From positions 1 through 19,251 of the forward strand of contig JAIRTI010000063.1 of the NCBI GenBank assembly GCA_031255035.1: a DNA stretch of 19,251 nucleotides, given 5' to 3'. The translations under genes were made by a program, and so were the position numbers. Below are positions 8,704-16,528 of the stretch, one piece after another. The stretch's first letter is position 1. The number at the start of each line of letters is the position of its first letter. Below the pieces are notes generated by a model that made no database searches, was not told where the DNA came from, and saw only the letters and a program-made list of their open reading frames with translations. Origin of the DNA: Desulfovibrio sp. (lineage in GTDB: Bacteria > Desulfobacterota > Desulfovibrionia > Desulfovibrionales > Desulfovibrionaceae).

Positions 8704-10122
8704 CTAGCCGCGCAGCCAGGCTTCGGCGGCCTCGTACAGGCCTTCGGCCAGCGTGGGGTGCGCATGGATGGTGTGGGCGATGTCGGAAGCGGTCAGGCCC
8801 TTTGCAACGGCAATGGCGGCCTCGGCCACAAGGTCGGTGGCGTGCGCGCCGGCGATATGCGCGCCGAGCACCTTGCCCGTGCCTTCCTCGCAGACCAGCT
8901 TGAACATGCCGGGCAGCTCGCCCATGGCCTGGGCCTTGCCGAGTTCCCGGAACTGGAAGGCGGCGCAGCGCACGGCAAAACCTTTTTCTCTGGCTTCCGA
9001 CTCGGAAAGACCGACCGTGCCGATTTCCGGGGAGGTAAAAATGCCCGAGGGAACGGTCGAGTAATCCATGCTTGCCTCTTTGCCCAGGCAGTTGGCAACG
9101 GCGCACAGGCCCTCGGCCGTCGCCATGTGGGCCAGCATGACCTTTGCGGGTCCGAGCGCGTCACCGATGGCGTAAATACCGGGGGCGGAGGTTCGCATGC
9201 GGTCGTCAGCCTTGATCCAGCCCCGGACGTCGGTTTCCACCCCGGCCTTGTCGAGCCCCAGGCCCTCCACATTGGCGGAACGGCCCACGGCAACGAGCAC
9301 CGTGTCGGTCTCCGCTTCCGTTTCCGGGCCGGTCGCGCCGGGCACAAAGGGAGAGGGGGCGAGCGTGCAGACGACAAGGCCGTCCCGGACCACCGCACTT
9401 TTGACCGTTTTGGCGAGTTCGACGCGGATGCCGTGCTTTTTCGCTTCACGCTGGAGCAGGCGGCTCATGTCTTCGTCCACCGAGGGAATGGGCAGCAGGC
9501 GGTTCAGGCCTTCCACAACCGTTACTTCGGAGCCGAAGCTTCTGAAAATGAAGGCTAACTCGCAGCCGATGACGCCGCCGCCCACAATCAGGAGGCGTTT
9601 GGGGGCCACCGTGAGGTTCAGCGCGTCGTCGCTGCTGATGATGTATTTGTGATCAAGCGGCAGGGACGGCAGTTCCAGGGTGCGCGAACCGGTGGCCAGG
9701 ATGATGGCGTCCGCGTCGGCCTTTTCCACGCCGGATTCCGTGTGCACCTCGACGCCAAGGCCGCCCGTCAGTTCCGCGCGGCCGCGCAGCAGGCGGATTT
9801 TGAGGGCGGCGCAGCTTTTTTCAAGCCCGCCGCGCAGGATGCCGCGCACCTTGTCCTTGCGGGCGACAACGGCGGCCATATCGGCCTGAAAAGCGGGCAG
9901 TTCGCCCGCAGCCGCTCTGATGCCGAACTCGCTCAGACGCCCCGCCGTTTCCAGCGCTTCAGCGGAAGCCTTGATGGTTTTGGTGGGAATACAGCCGCTG
10001 TGCAGGCAGACGCCGCCAACGTCCGCCCGTTCCACAAGCGTCACTTCGGCCCCGGCTCTCGCCGCTTCAAAAGCCGCCGTGTAACCGCCCGGACCCGCCC
10101 CGATAATCGTAATTCTGGTCAT
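8704..10122 (-). CDS. lpdA: Dihydrolipoamide dehydrogenase (FAD disulfide oxidoreductase)
   Basis: A 472-residue pyridine-nucleotide disulfide oxidoreductase that would move electrons between NAD(H) and the lipoyl group of the neighbouring GcvH-like carrier. Visible parts: the FAD motif GAGPGG (8-13), redox pair C39/C44 in GGVCLHSGCIPTK, the NAD motif GGGVIGCE (181-188), the second FAD motif ending GDALG, and the C-terminal HAHPTLAE with acid/base H455 and E460. All elements for catalysis are present. It sits 24 bases after the OsmC gene and 25 before gcvH, with GGAGG five bases ahead of ATG 10122. No 2-oxoacid dehydrogenase E1/E2 gene accompanies it, so the partner is probably the adjacent carrier. 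Another disulfide reductase of the family is possible but less likely given the HxHPT motif. Confidence 0.94.
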   Translation of the reverse strand: MTRITIIGAGPGGYTAAFEAARAGAEVTLVERADVGGVCLHSGCIPTKTIKASAEALETAGRLSEFGIRAAAGELPAFQADMAAVVARKDKVRGILRGGLEKSCAALKIRLLRGRAELTGGLGVEVHTESGVEKADADAIILATGSRTLELPSLPLDHKYIISSDDALNLTVAPKRLLIVGGGVIGCELAFIFRSFGSEVTVVEGLNRLLPIPSVDEDMSRLLQREAKKHGIRVELAKTVKSAVVRDGLVVCTLAPSPFVPGATGPETEAETDTVLVAVGRSANVEGLGLDKAGVETDVRGWIKADDRMRTSAPGIYAIGDALGPAKVMLAHMATAEGLCAVANCLGKEASMDYSTVPSGIFTSPEIGTVGLSESEAREKGFAVRCAAFQFRELGKAQAMGELPGMFKLVCEEGTGKVLGAHIAGAHATDLVAEAAIAVAKGLTASDIAHTIHAHPTLAEGLYEAAEAWLRG

Positions 10123-10146
10123 GTGCGCCTCCGGAAAATGGGTTGG

Positions 10147-10578
10147 CTAGTCCTCGTATTCGTGGTGCAGCGCGTATGTCACGGGAAAAGCCGCTTCGAG
10201 TGAGGCGCTCACAAGACAGCCCTGCTGCATGATTTTTTCCACCCTGGTGAAAATAAATTCGTACTCTTCATCCATGTACACTGTGACATCCAGGGCGATT
10301 TTGGCGACGCGGGCCTGCTTTTTGTCATTGAGCCCGGTTTCCAGTACGGCCGTGCCGACTATTTTGTCGTATACCGCGCCCCGGGTCTGGAGCGCCTTGG
10401 CAAAAGCCCCGCAAAAACAATACAGCGCGGCCGAAGCCAGCAACTGCTTGGCCGTTCCGCCCCGTTCGTCCTCGGGCACGCCGGTCTGGTCGATGGTGAG
10501 ATCGCCGAGCATACTGGAGCCGGTGTGGATGTGCTGCACTTCGCCGGTTTTGCTGTAAGATACCGAGATTTCCGCCAT
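10147..10578 (-). CDS. OsmC/Ohr-family thiol protein
   Basis: A 143-residue OsmC-fold protein. Family members reduce organic or fatty-acid hydroperoxides with a cysteine pair, and some are recycled by lipoylated proteins. The second-cysteine segment GCLVSASLEAAFPV (C121) fits the family pattern CPVSxSL. The first region, LLASAALYCFCGAFAKAL, has C54 and C56. Being first in a run with lipoamide dehydrogenase and a lipoyl carrier, it is the natural terminal acceptor of a dihydrolipoyl system. The start ATG at 10578 has GGGAGG about five bases upstream. Longer in-frame starts run back through the promoter region and are rejected. The sigma-54 promoter at 10635-10650 gives a leader of about 46 bases. 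A non-peroxidase OsmC-like role cannot be excluded. Confidence 0.85.
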   Translation of the reverse strand: MAEISVSYSKTGEVQHIHTGSSMLGDLTIDQTGVPEDERGGTAKQLLASAALYCFCGAFAKALQTRGAVYDKIVGTAVLETGLNDKKQARVAKIALDVTVYMDEEYEFIFTRVEKIMQQGCLVSASLEAAFPVTYALHHEYED

Positions 10579-10634
10579 GAGAGCCTCCCGAAAGGACGTT
10601 GCTGGCAAAGCCATGTGAATTTCAGAACAGAGAT

Positions 10635-10650
10635 AGCACGAACCATACCA
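10635..10650 (-). promoter_or_regulatory. Sigma-54 (-24/-12) promoter of the redox/cut operon
   Basis: On the minus strand the sequence reads TGGTATGGTTCGTGCT. It has the GG and GC dinucleotides at the exact spacing of the consensus TGGCAYG-N4-TTGCW. The predicted start of transcription is near 10624, 46 bases before the OsmC ATG. It closely resembles the EamA promoter at 18244-18259. Confidence 0.72.
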
Positions 10651-10724
10651 AGAGCCGTTGGCGGCCAAGCGCCTTACGGCCTTCTGACAATCCGGAATCC
10701 GGACTTGACAAGGAAAGCATTTGA

Positions 10725-10750
10725 TGCGCAAAAGACGACATATCTGTCGC
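10725..10750. promoter_or_regulatory. Activator binding site upstream of the cut operon
   Basis: The core is ACGACA-TATC-TGTCGC (10735-10750), one base off the perfect palindrome GCGACA-N4-TGTCGC. The left extension TGCGCAAAAGACGACA matches the right arm of the BCCT site in 15 of 16 bases (reverse complement). It lies 85 bp (core edge) upstream of the -24 element, a usual enhancer distance for sigma-54 systems. It also falls just before the activator's own start, so it could serve autoregulation. Confidence 0.7.
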
Positions 10751-10771
10751 ATTATTACCGCCGAGGCGCCC

Positions 10772-12259
10772 ATGTCCAATAGTGAAATGGAATTGCTGCA
10801 GCGACGTCTGAATCAGGTGGAGGCCAGCCACGCGCGGCTTTTGCACCACCTGCCCGGCATGGCTTACCGCTGCAAGGTTGAGCGTGACTACGAATACACG
10901 CTGGTCTTTGCGAGCAGAGGTTGTGAAAAACTTCTCGGCATGAGTGAGACGGCGGTAATGAGCGCTCCGACCAATACGGTGGAACAGCTCACGCTGGAGG
11001 AAGACCTGGCCGCCATGCGCCGGACCATCTATGAGGCGCTTCTTTCCAGAAGAGGCTACGAGCTTTACTACCGCATCAGGCTGGCGTCGGGCGAGGAAAA
11101 GTGGATCTGGGATCAGGGTGAAGGCGTTTTCAGTGAAGACGGCGAATGTCTTTTCCTTGAAGGCATCATGATGGACGTCACCGCCCAGAAAAAAAAGGAA
11201 CTCACCCTCAAACGCGAAAACAGGGCCTTGCGCAAGGACGGCCCGCGCTCGGGAGGCCTCGGCAAAATCGTCGGTGCCAGTCCCGCCATGCAGCGGGTGT
11301 ACGACCTGATGACCAAGGCCGCAAAAAGCGACACAAGTGTCATCCTCTATGGCGAAACCGGCGTGGGCAAAGACCTCGCGGCCCGGACCATCCACGATCT
11401 GTCCGGCCTGCAGGGCCGTTTCATCCCGGTCAACTGCGCGGCCATCCCCGAGCAACTGCTGGAGAGCGAATTTTTCGGTCATATCAAAGGCGCCTTTTCC
11501 GGCGCGGCCACCAACAGGCCCGGCTACCTTGCCGCCGCGAACAAAGGCACGCTGTTCCTTGATGAAATCGCCGAACTGCCGTTGCATTTGCAGGTCAAGC
11601 TACTGCGCGCGCTGGAAAGCAAAACGTACACGCCGGTCGGGTCGACCGAAGTGCGCGGCTCCGAGTTCCGGCTTGTTGCAGCCACGAACAGGGACCTCAC
11701 CGCCATGGTGCGGGAAAAGGCGATGCGCGCGGATTTCTTTTACCGCATTCATGTGCTGACCATCGTGCTGCCCCCGTTGCGTGAGCGCAAGGGCGACATC
11801 CCCCTGCTGGTGCGCGCTTACGCCCGCCACAAGGGTGTGGTGGAAGAACTGCCCGCCGCGCTGCTCGCCTCCTTTGAAGTCAACCCCTGGCCGGGGAATG
11901 TGCGCGAACTGCAAAACACCCTGGAGCGATATTGGGCCTTCGGCGCGCAAGGCATGGCGCCCGAGGTCTGCCCGGACATTTTTTCAGTGGGCGCGCACGC
12001 GCCGGGTCCGGCCAGCCCTCTGCGGGAAACTGTAGCTGCCGCATCCGCCGGGCTGTCCTTTGCGGCGCCCCCTTCCGCCGCCGCGCCCTCACTCTCGGCC
12101 GCACGGGACGATATTGAAAAGGAACAGATTCTGGCCGCGCTGCGGGAACAGGGCGGAAGAAAGGGCAAAACCGCCGAAGCGCTCGGCGTGACCCTGCGGA
12201 CCTTGCAGCGCAAGCTGAAAAAATACGGCTTCGGCCGTGGCGCCGAACAGCTCCATTAA
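10772..12259 (+). CDS. PAS-domain sigma-54-dependent transcriptional activator
   Basis: A 495-residue enhancer-binding protein. An N-terminal PAS domain (about 20-130) would sense a ligand or redox state. The AAA+ core has Walker A GETGVGKD (194-201), the sigma-54 contact loop GAFSGA (240-245, serine in place of the usual threonine) and Walker B GTLFLDEI (259-266). An Ala/Pro-rich linker leads to a Fis-type helix-turn-helix (KTAEALGVTLRTLQRKLKKYG) at the C-terminus. It is divergent from the cut operon. Four copies of a shared palindrome beside sigma-54 promoters in this window make it the likely regulator of all four units. I chose ATG 10772, with GAGG upstream, because earlier starts (TTG 10721, ATG 10724) would run the gene through the palindrome. 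The inducer is inferred to be choline or a product; the sequence does not show it. Confidence 0.93.
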   Translation: MSNSEMELLQRRLNQVEASHARLLHHLPGMAYRCKVERDYEYTLVFASRGCEKLLGMSETAVMSAPTNTVEQLTLEEDLAAMRRTIYEALLSRRGYELYYRIRLASGEEKWIWDQGEGVFSEDGECLFLEGIMMDVTAQKKKELTLKRENRALRKDGPRSGGLGKIVGASPAMQRVYDLMTKAAKSDTSVILYGETGVGKDLAARTIHDLSGLQGRFIPVNCAAIPEQLLESEFFGHIKGAFSGAATNRPGYLAAANKGTLFLDEIAELPLHLQVKLLRALESKTYTPVGSTEVRGSEFRLVAATNRDLTAMVREKAMRADFFYRIHVLTIVLPPLRERKGDIPLLVRAYARHKGVVEELPAALLASFEVNPWPGNVRELQNTLERYWAFGAQGMAPEVCPDIFSVGAHAPGPASPLRETVAAASAGLSFAAPPSAAAPSLSAARDDIEKEQILAALREQGGRKGKTAEALGVTLRTLQRKLKKYGFGRGAEQLH

Positions 12260-12271
12260 CACGCCACGCGC

Positions 12272-12310
12272 AAAAACAGGGACGCCTCTTGTGAAGCGTC
12301 CCTGTTTTTT
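12272..12310. terminator. Bidirectional intrinsic terminator between activator and BCCT genes
   Basis: The stem AAAAACAGGGACGC (12272-12285) pairs with GCGTCCCTGTTTTT (12296-12309) around a ten-base loop. It has an A-run on one side and a T-run on the other, so it can end transcripts from both converging genes. It begins 12 bases after the activator stop. Confidence 0.9.
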
Positions 12311-12362
12311 GCGTTGGTAAACAAGCGGCCGGCAATGCGCCTCATGCCGCAAGGTGGTATAA

Positions 12363-14021
12363 TTACGTCCGCGTCAAGGACGCCTCGTCCACGGTCGCTT
12401 CCGCCGCTACGCCGCTGGATTGCGGGGCAGCGCCGGGAGTTGCGGAACCAGAGGCCTGCGCCAGATCGTCATACTTGAGCGCGACCGCGTTTTCCGACTT
12501 TAACATCATGAACCAAGACAGAAGCAAAGGGATGATGACCAGGATCATGCACGCGCCGGACACGTTGCCGAAGGTCTTCATGGGTTCGATGCTCTCCAGA
12601 TAGAGCAGGACCGCCGGGAGCAGCGCCGTCAGCACGGCCCAGAAAAAGCGGTGCGGCATGGAAGGCTGCCCGTCGCTGCCCAGTCTTCTCGTGCAGGCCG
12701 CCGCCAGGGATGAGGCGCTGGCGTCAAGGCTTGTGGCGAGAAAAATAGTGGAAAACAGGCAGTAGCCTATGAGCACCAGGGACTTCATGGGCAGGTAGCT
12801 GAGCACCATGACCACTGTCTGGGTGGGGTTTTTGAACTGCGCAAGGTGACCGGCCGCGTCAAAAGTATTGGTGAGCTGCAGATGCAGGGTAAAGCCGCCG
12901 AACACCGAGTGGATGAGCCAGCTGCCGATAACTCCGCAGATGACGCCCATGCTCACAATCTGCCTGACCGTGCGGCCTTTGGAGATGCGGGCGATAAAGA
13001 GCCCCATGAAGGGTCCGTAACTCGCCATCCATAGCGAATAAAAAATCGTCCAGGTCTGGGGAAAATGCGCCGCGCCTTCGGAAAGGTCGTGCGGGTCCGT
13101 TGCCAGCGACATTTCAAAATAGTGGCTGAATATGGTGCCCACGGCATTGGTGAAATTATCGAAGATAAAGCGCGTCGGCCCCACGACAAGGGCGAAGAAA
13201 ATCATGGCGAGCGCGATAAAGACGTTGGCCGCTGCGAGGCGCGACGCGCCCTTTTCCAGCCCGAGAGCGACGCTGACCGTAAAAATGAGCGACCCCACAA
13301 CAAGGCAGATAAGCTGCACGTGTATGGTCGGTTCAATACCGAACACCGCGGCCAGCGCATTGGCGACAATGGGGATGGAAATGCCCATGACCGCGGTGTT
13401 GCTGGCAATAAGGCCTATGCAGAAGGCGATGTCGATAATCGGGCCCACTTTGTCGCACAGTCTTTTGCCGAGGCCATCCTCGCAGGCGGCCGAAAGCCGC
13501 AGCAGCGGGGTGCCGCGCTTGTAGTACATATAACAGATGGGCAGGGAGCAGATGACGTACCAGACCCAGGTAAAAGGCCCCCAGTGGAACAGCACGTAAG
13601 TGGTGGACCATTTGAACGCGTCCAGAGAGAGCGGCTCAAGGTGGCGGGGAGGCGAATTGAGGTTGTACAGAGGTTCGGCAATGGACCAGAACATGACGGC
13701 CCCGGCAACTCCGGCGCAGAACATCATGGAAATCCATTTCATGTTGCTGAACTGGGGAGCTTCGCCCTTGGGTCCGAATTTGATATTGCCGTAACGGCTG
13801 AAAATAAAGAAGGCGGCCAGTCCGGTCAGAAAGAGGTTGAACCAGAGGTAAAAACTGCCGAAATTGTTTGAGATGAAAGAGAATGTCGCGTCAAGCGCGA
13901 TTTTGCTCGCAACCGGATACAGGTATATCAGGACGCAAAGCACGGCGATAACCGCCCCTGCCGGTATGACTACTTCCCATATGGGGCGTGTGTCTTTGAG
14001 CGCGTCTGTCGTGTCGGGCAT
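12363..14021 (-). CDS. BCCT-family transporter, probable choline importer
   Basis: A 552-residue membrane protein with about twelve hydrophobic segments, of the betaine/carnitine/choline transporter family. The signature block WTIFYSLWMASYGPFMGLFIARISKGR begins at W324, and TM3 carries MFWSIAEPLYNL. Aligned from memory to CaiT, the aromatic box keeps W331 and Y335 but has M332 where a tryptophan is usual, and M339 falls on the methionine that stands in for sodium in CaiT. Context (cut operon, shared regulatory site) argues for choline as substrate. The last 40 or so residues form an Ala/Ser/acidic cytoplasmic tail without recognisable features. The ATG at 14021 has AAGGAG about eleven bases upstream. 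The sigma-54 promoter at 14171-14186 gives a leader of about 139 bases. Carnitine or betaine remain possible substrates. Confidence 0.92.
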   Translation of the reverse strand: MPDTTDALKDTRPIWEVVIPAGAVIAVLCVLIYLYPVASKIALDATFSFISNNFGSFYLWFNLFLTGLAAFFIFSRYGNIKFGPKGEAPQFSNMKWISMMFCAGVAGAVMFWSIAEPLYNLNSPPRHLEPLSLDAFKWSTTYVLFHWGPFTWVWYVICSLPICYMYYKRGTPLLRLSAACEDGLGKRLCDKVGPIIDIAFCIGLIASNTAVMGISIPIVANALAAVFGIEPTIHVQLICLVVGSLIFTVSVALGLEKGASRLAAANVFIALAMIFFALVVGPTRFIFDNFTNAVGTIFSHYFEMSLATDPHDLSEGAAHFPQTWTIFYSLWMASYGPFMGLFIARISKGRTVRQIVSMGVICGVIGSWLIHSVFGGFTLHLQLTNTFDAAGHLAQFKNPTQTVVMVLSYLPMKSLVLIGYCLFSTIFLATSLDASASSLAAACTRRLGSDGQPSMPHRFFWAVLTALLPAVLLYLESIEPMKTFGNVSGACMILVIIPLLLSWFMMLKSENAVALKYDDLAQASGSATPGAAPQSSGVAAEATVDEASLTRT

Positions 14022-14170
14022 AGCGATAGAAACTCCTTGTTATACAGGAGGGTTGGTTCAAATGCCGCCAGAGCGCCGGGCCGGGTACGTCCGGCCGCGC
14101 TTGCCGCGGCTGCATGGCATCAGAGTTTGCTGGACCGATGCTCGGGTGTCGCATACCGGTGCCGTTCCTA

Positions 14171-14186
14171 TGCAGACATTGTGCCG
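14171..14186 (-). promoter_or_regulatory. Sigma-54 promoter of the BCCT transporter gene
   Basis: The minus strand reads CGGCACAATGTCTGCA. The GGCAC and TGCA parts of the -24 and -12 elements are present with exact spacing. Transcription would start near 14160. The resulting leader of about 139 bases is the longest of the four predicted here. Confidence 0.7.
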
Positions 14187-14249
14187 TTTTTCACAAAACG
14201 CTTACGGAGTGCGCCTTCCGGCGGACAACAGGAAAAGGCCGGGAGAAAA

Positions 14250-14297
14250 TGCGCCAAAAGCGACAAGACTCCGGCCATTTCTGTCGCCTTTTGCGCA
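14250..14297. promoter_or_regulatory. Extended inverted-repeat activator site upstream of the BCCT gene
   Basis: The left arm TGCGCCAAAAGCGACA (14250-14265) and right arm TGTCGCCTTTTGCGCA (14282-14297) are complementary at 14 of 16 positions and separated by 16 bases. The arms contain the same GCGACA/TGTCGC halves as the other three sites, but with N16 in place of N4. It lies 64 bp upstream of the -24 element. Confidence 0.72.
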
Positions 14298-14397
14298 AAA
14301 GCGCGCATGGCGAGGCTTCCGTAGCCGTTCCGGCATCTTCAGGGGGCGTTCTTTTTTCGTCAAGCCATCACGACTAGGGGGAGGTACGGAGAGCATA

Positions 14398-14413
14398 GCG
14401 ACAATACTGTCGC
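14398..14413. promoter_or_regulatory. Activator site upstream of the phosphatase-like operon
   Basis: A perfect palindrome, GCGACA-ATAC-TGTCGC, with its right edge 64 bp before the -24 element at 14478. It shares the core with the sites at 10735 and 18312 but lacks the A-rich left extension. The 14022-14554 gap thus holds two divergent promoters, each with its own site. I see no gene in it. Confidence 0.72.
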
Positions 14414-14477
14414 CATCCTCCTGTGACATGAGGGGGTGTAAACTCTTTTTTTCACAATACCGCGGCCAATTTCACAC

Positions 14478-14493
14478 TGGCATCGTTTTTGTA
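14478..14493 (+). promoter_or_regulatory. Sigma-54 promoter of the phosphatase-like operon
   Basis: TGGCATCGTTTTTGTA agrees with TGGCAYG-N4-TTGCA except for C at position 7 and T in place of the -12 cytosine. The predicted start near 14504 gives a leader of about 51 bases to the ATG at 14555. The -12 mismatch makes this the weakest of the four. Confidence 0.58.
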
Positions 14494-14554
14494 ATCTCCC
14501 TGTCGCTGGACCCGTGAACGCACCGGCGACCACTCAACCAAACAGGAGTATACA

Positions 14555-16441
14555 ATGACCGTGAAAGCCAGGCGCGCCGCCCTTCTGGGATTTGACTGCG
14601 CCATCCCCAAACGTCTTGAGGCGCTTATGGCAGAAGGCGCTCTGCCCAATTTTAAAAAATTCGCGGAATCTGGCAGCTACATGACCGAAGGCTACAACCT
14701 GCCCACGGTCACGCCCCCGTCCTGGGCCACCATCTGCACCGGCGCATACCCGCGCACCCACGGCGTGGAAGACTATTACTACTATCTTGAGGGCCGCAGC
14801 CTTGAGCACAAGAAAACCGTACAGGCCTTCGGCTCTGAAATCCTTACCGCCCAGACCATCTGGGACCGCTGGGACAAGGAAGGCAAAAAGAGCATCGTGG
14901 TCAACTACCCCATGGCCTGGCCCAGCAAAATGAAGCACGGCATCATGGTCATGGGCGAAGGCATCAGCCCGGCGGAAACCCGCTGGATGGAAGAAAGCAA
15001 CGCGCACCGCGAATTCCTGGCTTCCGAAAGCGTGATCGCCTCCGAATTTTTCCCCTTCGGCGTGCAGGCTTCCTTTGACAACCCCAAGGGCTGGAAGAAC
15101 CTGCCCGATGCCGACGAAGTTGTCGCCTTTACCGTCGAAATGCCGTTCAAGGAGGGCATGGCGCCGCTGGAAAGCCAGATCTGGCACGGTCTGGCCTGGG
15201 AAAGCGGGGACGACGGCTTTGACGCCTTCGCCCTGTGCCCTGAAAAGGACTACGCCACCGCGTTCTTCACCATCCGCCAGGGCCAGTGGAGCGCCCCCGT
15301 GGTGCATGACTTCAAGACCAAGGAAGACGGCCACATGGAAAAGGGCACCTTCCGCTGCAAGCTTATGAATCTCAGTAACGACGCCGAAGAGTTCAAGCTG
15401 TACGTCTCCGGCATTTCCGGCCACCAGGGCTTTATCAACCCGCCTTCCGCCGGGGCCTGCATCGATTTTTCCAAAGACATCATCGCCAACGACATCGGCC
15501 TTGTCGGCTCCATGCACGGAGTGCTGGACAAGGAAACCGTGGTGGAACTCGCCCAGTTCCATTCCGACTGGCTGGTCAACGTGGCCGCCAGCCTGCTCAA
15601 GGCCAACGAGGACTGGGACCTGTTCTACATGCACTCCCACCCCATTGACTGGTTCTACCACGGCTGGCTGAGCGAAATGGACAGCGACGACCCGGAAGTG
15701 AGCAAAATCGCCTTTGATATGGAGCGCAAAATCTACCAGATCGAAGACCGCATGCTCGGCAAAATGATGGAAATCTTCGGCGACGACACCTTTGTCTGCC
15801 TGTGCTCCGACCACGGCGCCACGCCCATGGGCCCCATCCTCAATACCGCCGAAGCGCTCAAGGCCAAAGGCCTGTGCCATTACGAACCAAAGAACAGCGA
15901 AAACTACTGGGACATTTACGAAGTCACGGAAGGCTTCAACTACATCCTGGACGTCAGCAAATCCGTTGCCGTGCCCCAGCGCTACATGTTCGTGTACGTG
16001 AACCTCAAGGATAAGTACCCCGGCGGCATTGTGGAAGCCGGGGACTATGAAAAAGTGCGCGGCCAGATCATCGACGCCCTGCTTGACTACCGGCACCCGG
16101 ATACCGGTGAGCGTCCGGTGCTCCTTGCCGTGCGCAAGGAGGACGCCACGGTCTTCGGCATGGGCGGCGCGCAGGCGGGCGACGTGGTATACGCGCTCAA
16201 GCCCGAATACATGGCCGAACACGGCTACGGCTTTCCCACCGGCGAATCCGGCTGCGGCAGCCTGAAAAACATTCTGCTCTTCCGCGGCCCCAACGTGAAA
16301 AAGAATTACAAGTACGAACGGCCGCGCTGGCTCGCGGACATCGTGCCGACCATCTGCTACGCCACCGGCAACCCTATTCCCGAAGACGCCGAAGGTGCCG
16401 TCATCTACCAGATTCTGGAAGATCCCGACCTCGTGAAATAA
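14555..16441 (+). CDS. Alkaline-phosphatase-superfamily hydrolase (COG3379-like), cytoplasmic
   Basis: A 628-residue protein of the alkaline phosphatase/nucleotide phosphodiesterase superfamily. Metal ligand D14 lies in LLGFDCA. The nucleophile is probably T53 in PTVTPPSWATICTGAYPRTHG. D365 and H369 lie in IDWFYHGW, and D419/H420 in SDHGATPMG. The last histidine usually found near the C-terminal strand (a THG or THR motif) is not evident. The matching stretch reads TGESGCGSLKNILLFRGP, so the metal site may be atypical. No signal peptide or membrane segment is seen. A middle region (about 150-330) is an insertion I do not recognise. The ATG at 14555 follows AGGAG. Shared regulation with the cut operon suggests a choline ester such as phosphocholine or glycerophosphocholine as substrate. 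That is inference only. Confidence 0.82.
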   Translation: MTVKARRAALLGFDCAIPKRLEALMAEGALPNFKKFAESGSYMTEGYNLPTVTPPSWATICTGAYPRTHGVEDYYYYLEGRSLEHKKTVQAFGSEILTAQTIWDRWDKEGKKSIVVNYPMAWPSKMKHGIMVMGEGISPAETRWMEESNAHREFLASESVIASEFFPFGVQASFDNPKGWKNLPDADEVVAFTVEMPFKEGMAPLESQIWHGLAWESGDDGFDAFALCPEKDYATAFFTIRQGQWSAPVVHDFKTKEDGHMEKGTFRCKLMNLSNDAEEFKLYVSGISGHQGFINPPSAGACIDFSKDIIANDIGLVGSMHGVLDKETVVELAQFHSDWLVNVAASLLKANEDWDLFYMHSHPIDWFYHGWLSEMDSDDPEVSKIAFDMERKIYQIEDRMLGKMMEIFGDDTFVCLCSDHGATPMGPILNTAEALKAKGLCHYEPKNSENYWDIYEVTEGFNYILDVSKSVAVPQRYMFVYVNLKDKYPGGIVEAGDYEKVRGQIIDALLDYRHPDTGERPVLLAVRKEDATVFGMGGAQAGDVVYALKPEYMAEHGYGFPTGESGCGSLKNILLFRGPNVKKNYKYERPRWLADIVPTICYATGNPIPEDAEGAVIYQILEDPDLVK

Positions 16442-16456
16442 CGGCGCGGCCGAACC

Positions 16457-16482
16457 GCTCCCGGCGATCCTTCGCCGGGAGC
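16457..16482 (+). other. Intergenic hairpin between the two phosphatase-like genes
   Basis: GCTCCCGGCG-ATCCTT-CGCCGGGAGC is a perfect 10-bp stem with a six-base loop and no U-run after it. It lies 15 bases after the first gene and 46 before the second. It could be a processing or mRNA-stability element that sets the ratio of the two proteins. It is unlikely to be a full terminator. Confidence 0.6.
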
Positions 16483-16528
16483 GCCGCCGCCTGAACCCGT
16501 ATCCGACCACAACGCAAGGACTATCATC

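Noticed and set aside
10705..10740. Sigma-70 promoter for the activator gene starting with TTGACA at 10705
   Set aside because: No acceptable -10 hexamer lies 16-18 bases downstream. The activator's promoter remains unidentified.
10579..10779. 67-residue N-terminal extension of the OsmC protein
   Set aside because: It would run through the sigma-54 promoter and the activator site. ATG 10578 has a strong ribosome site and fits family length.
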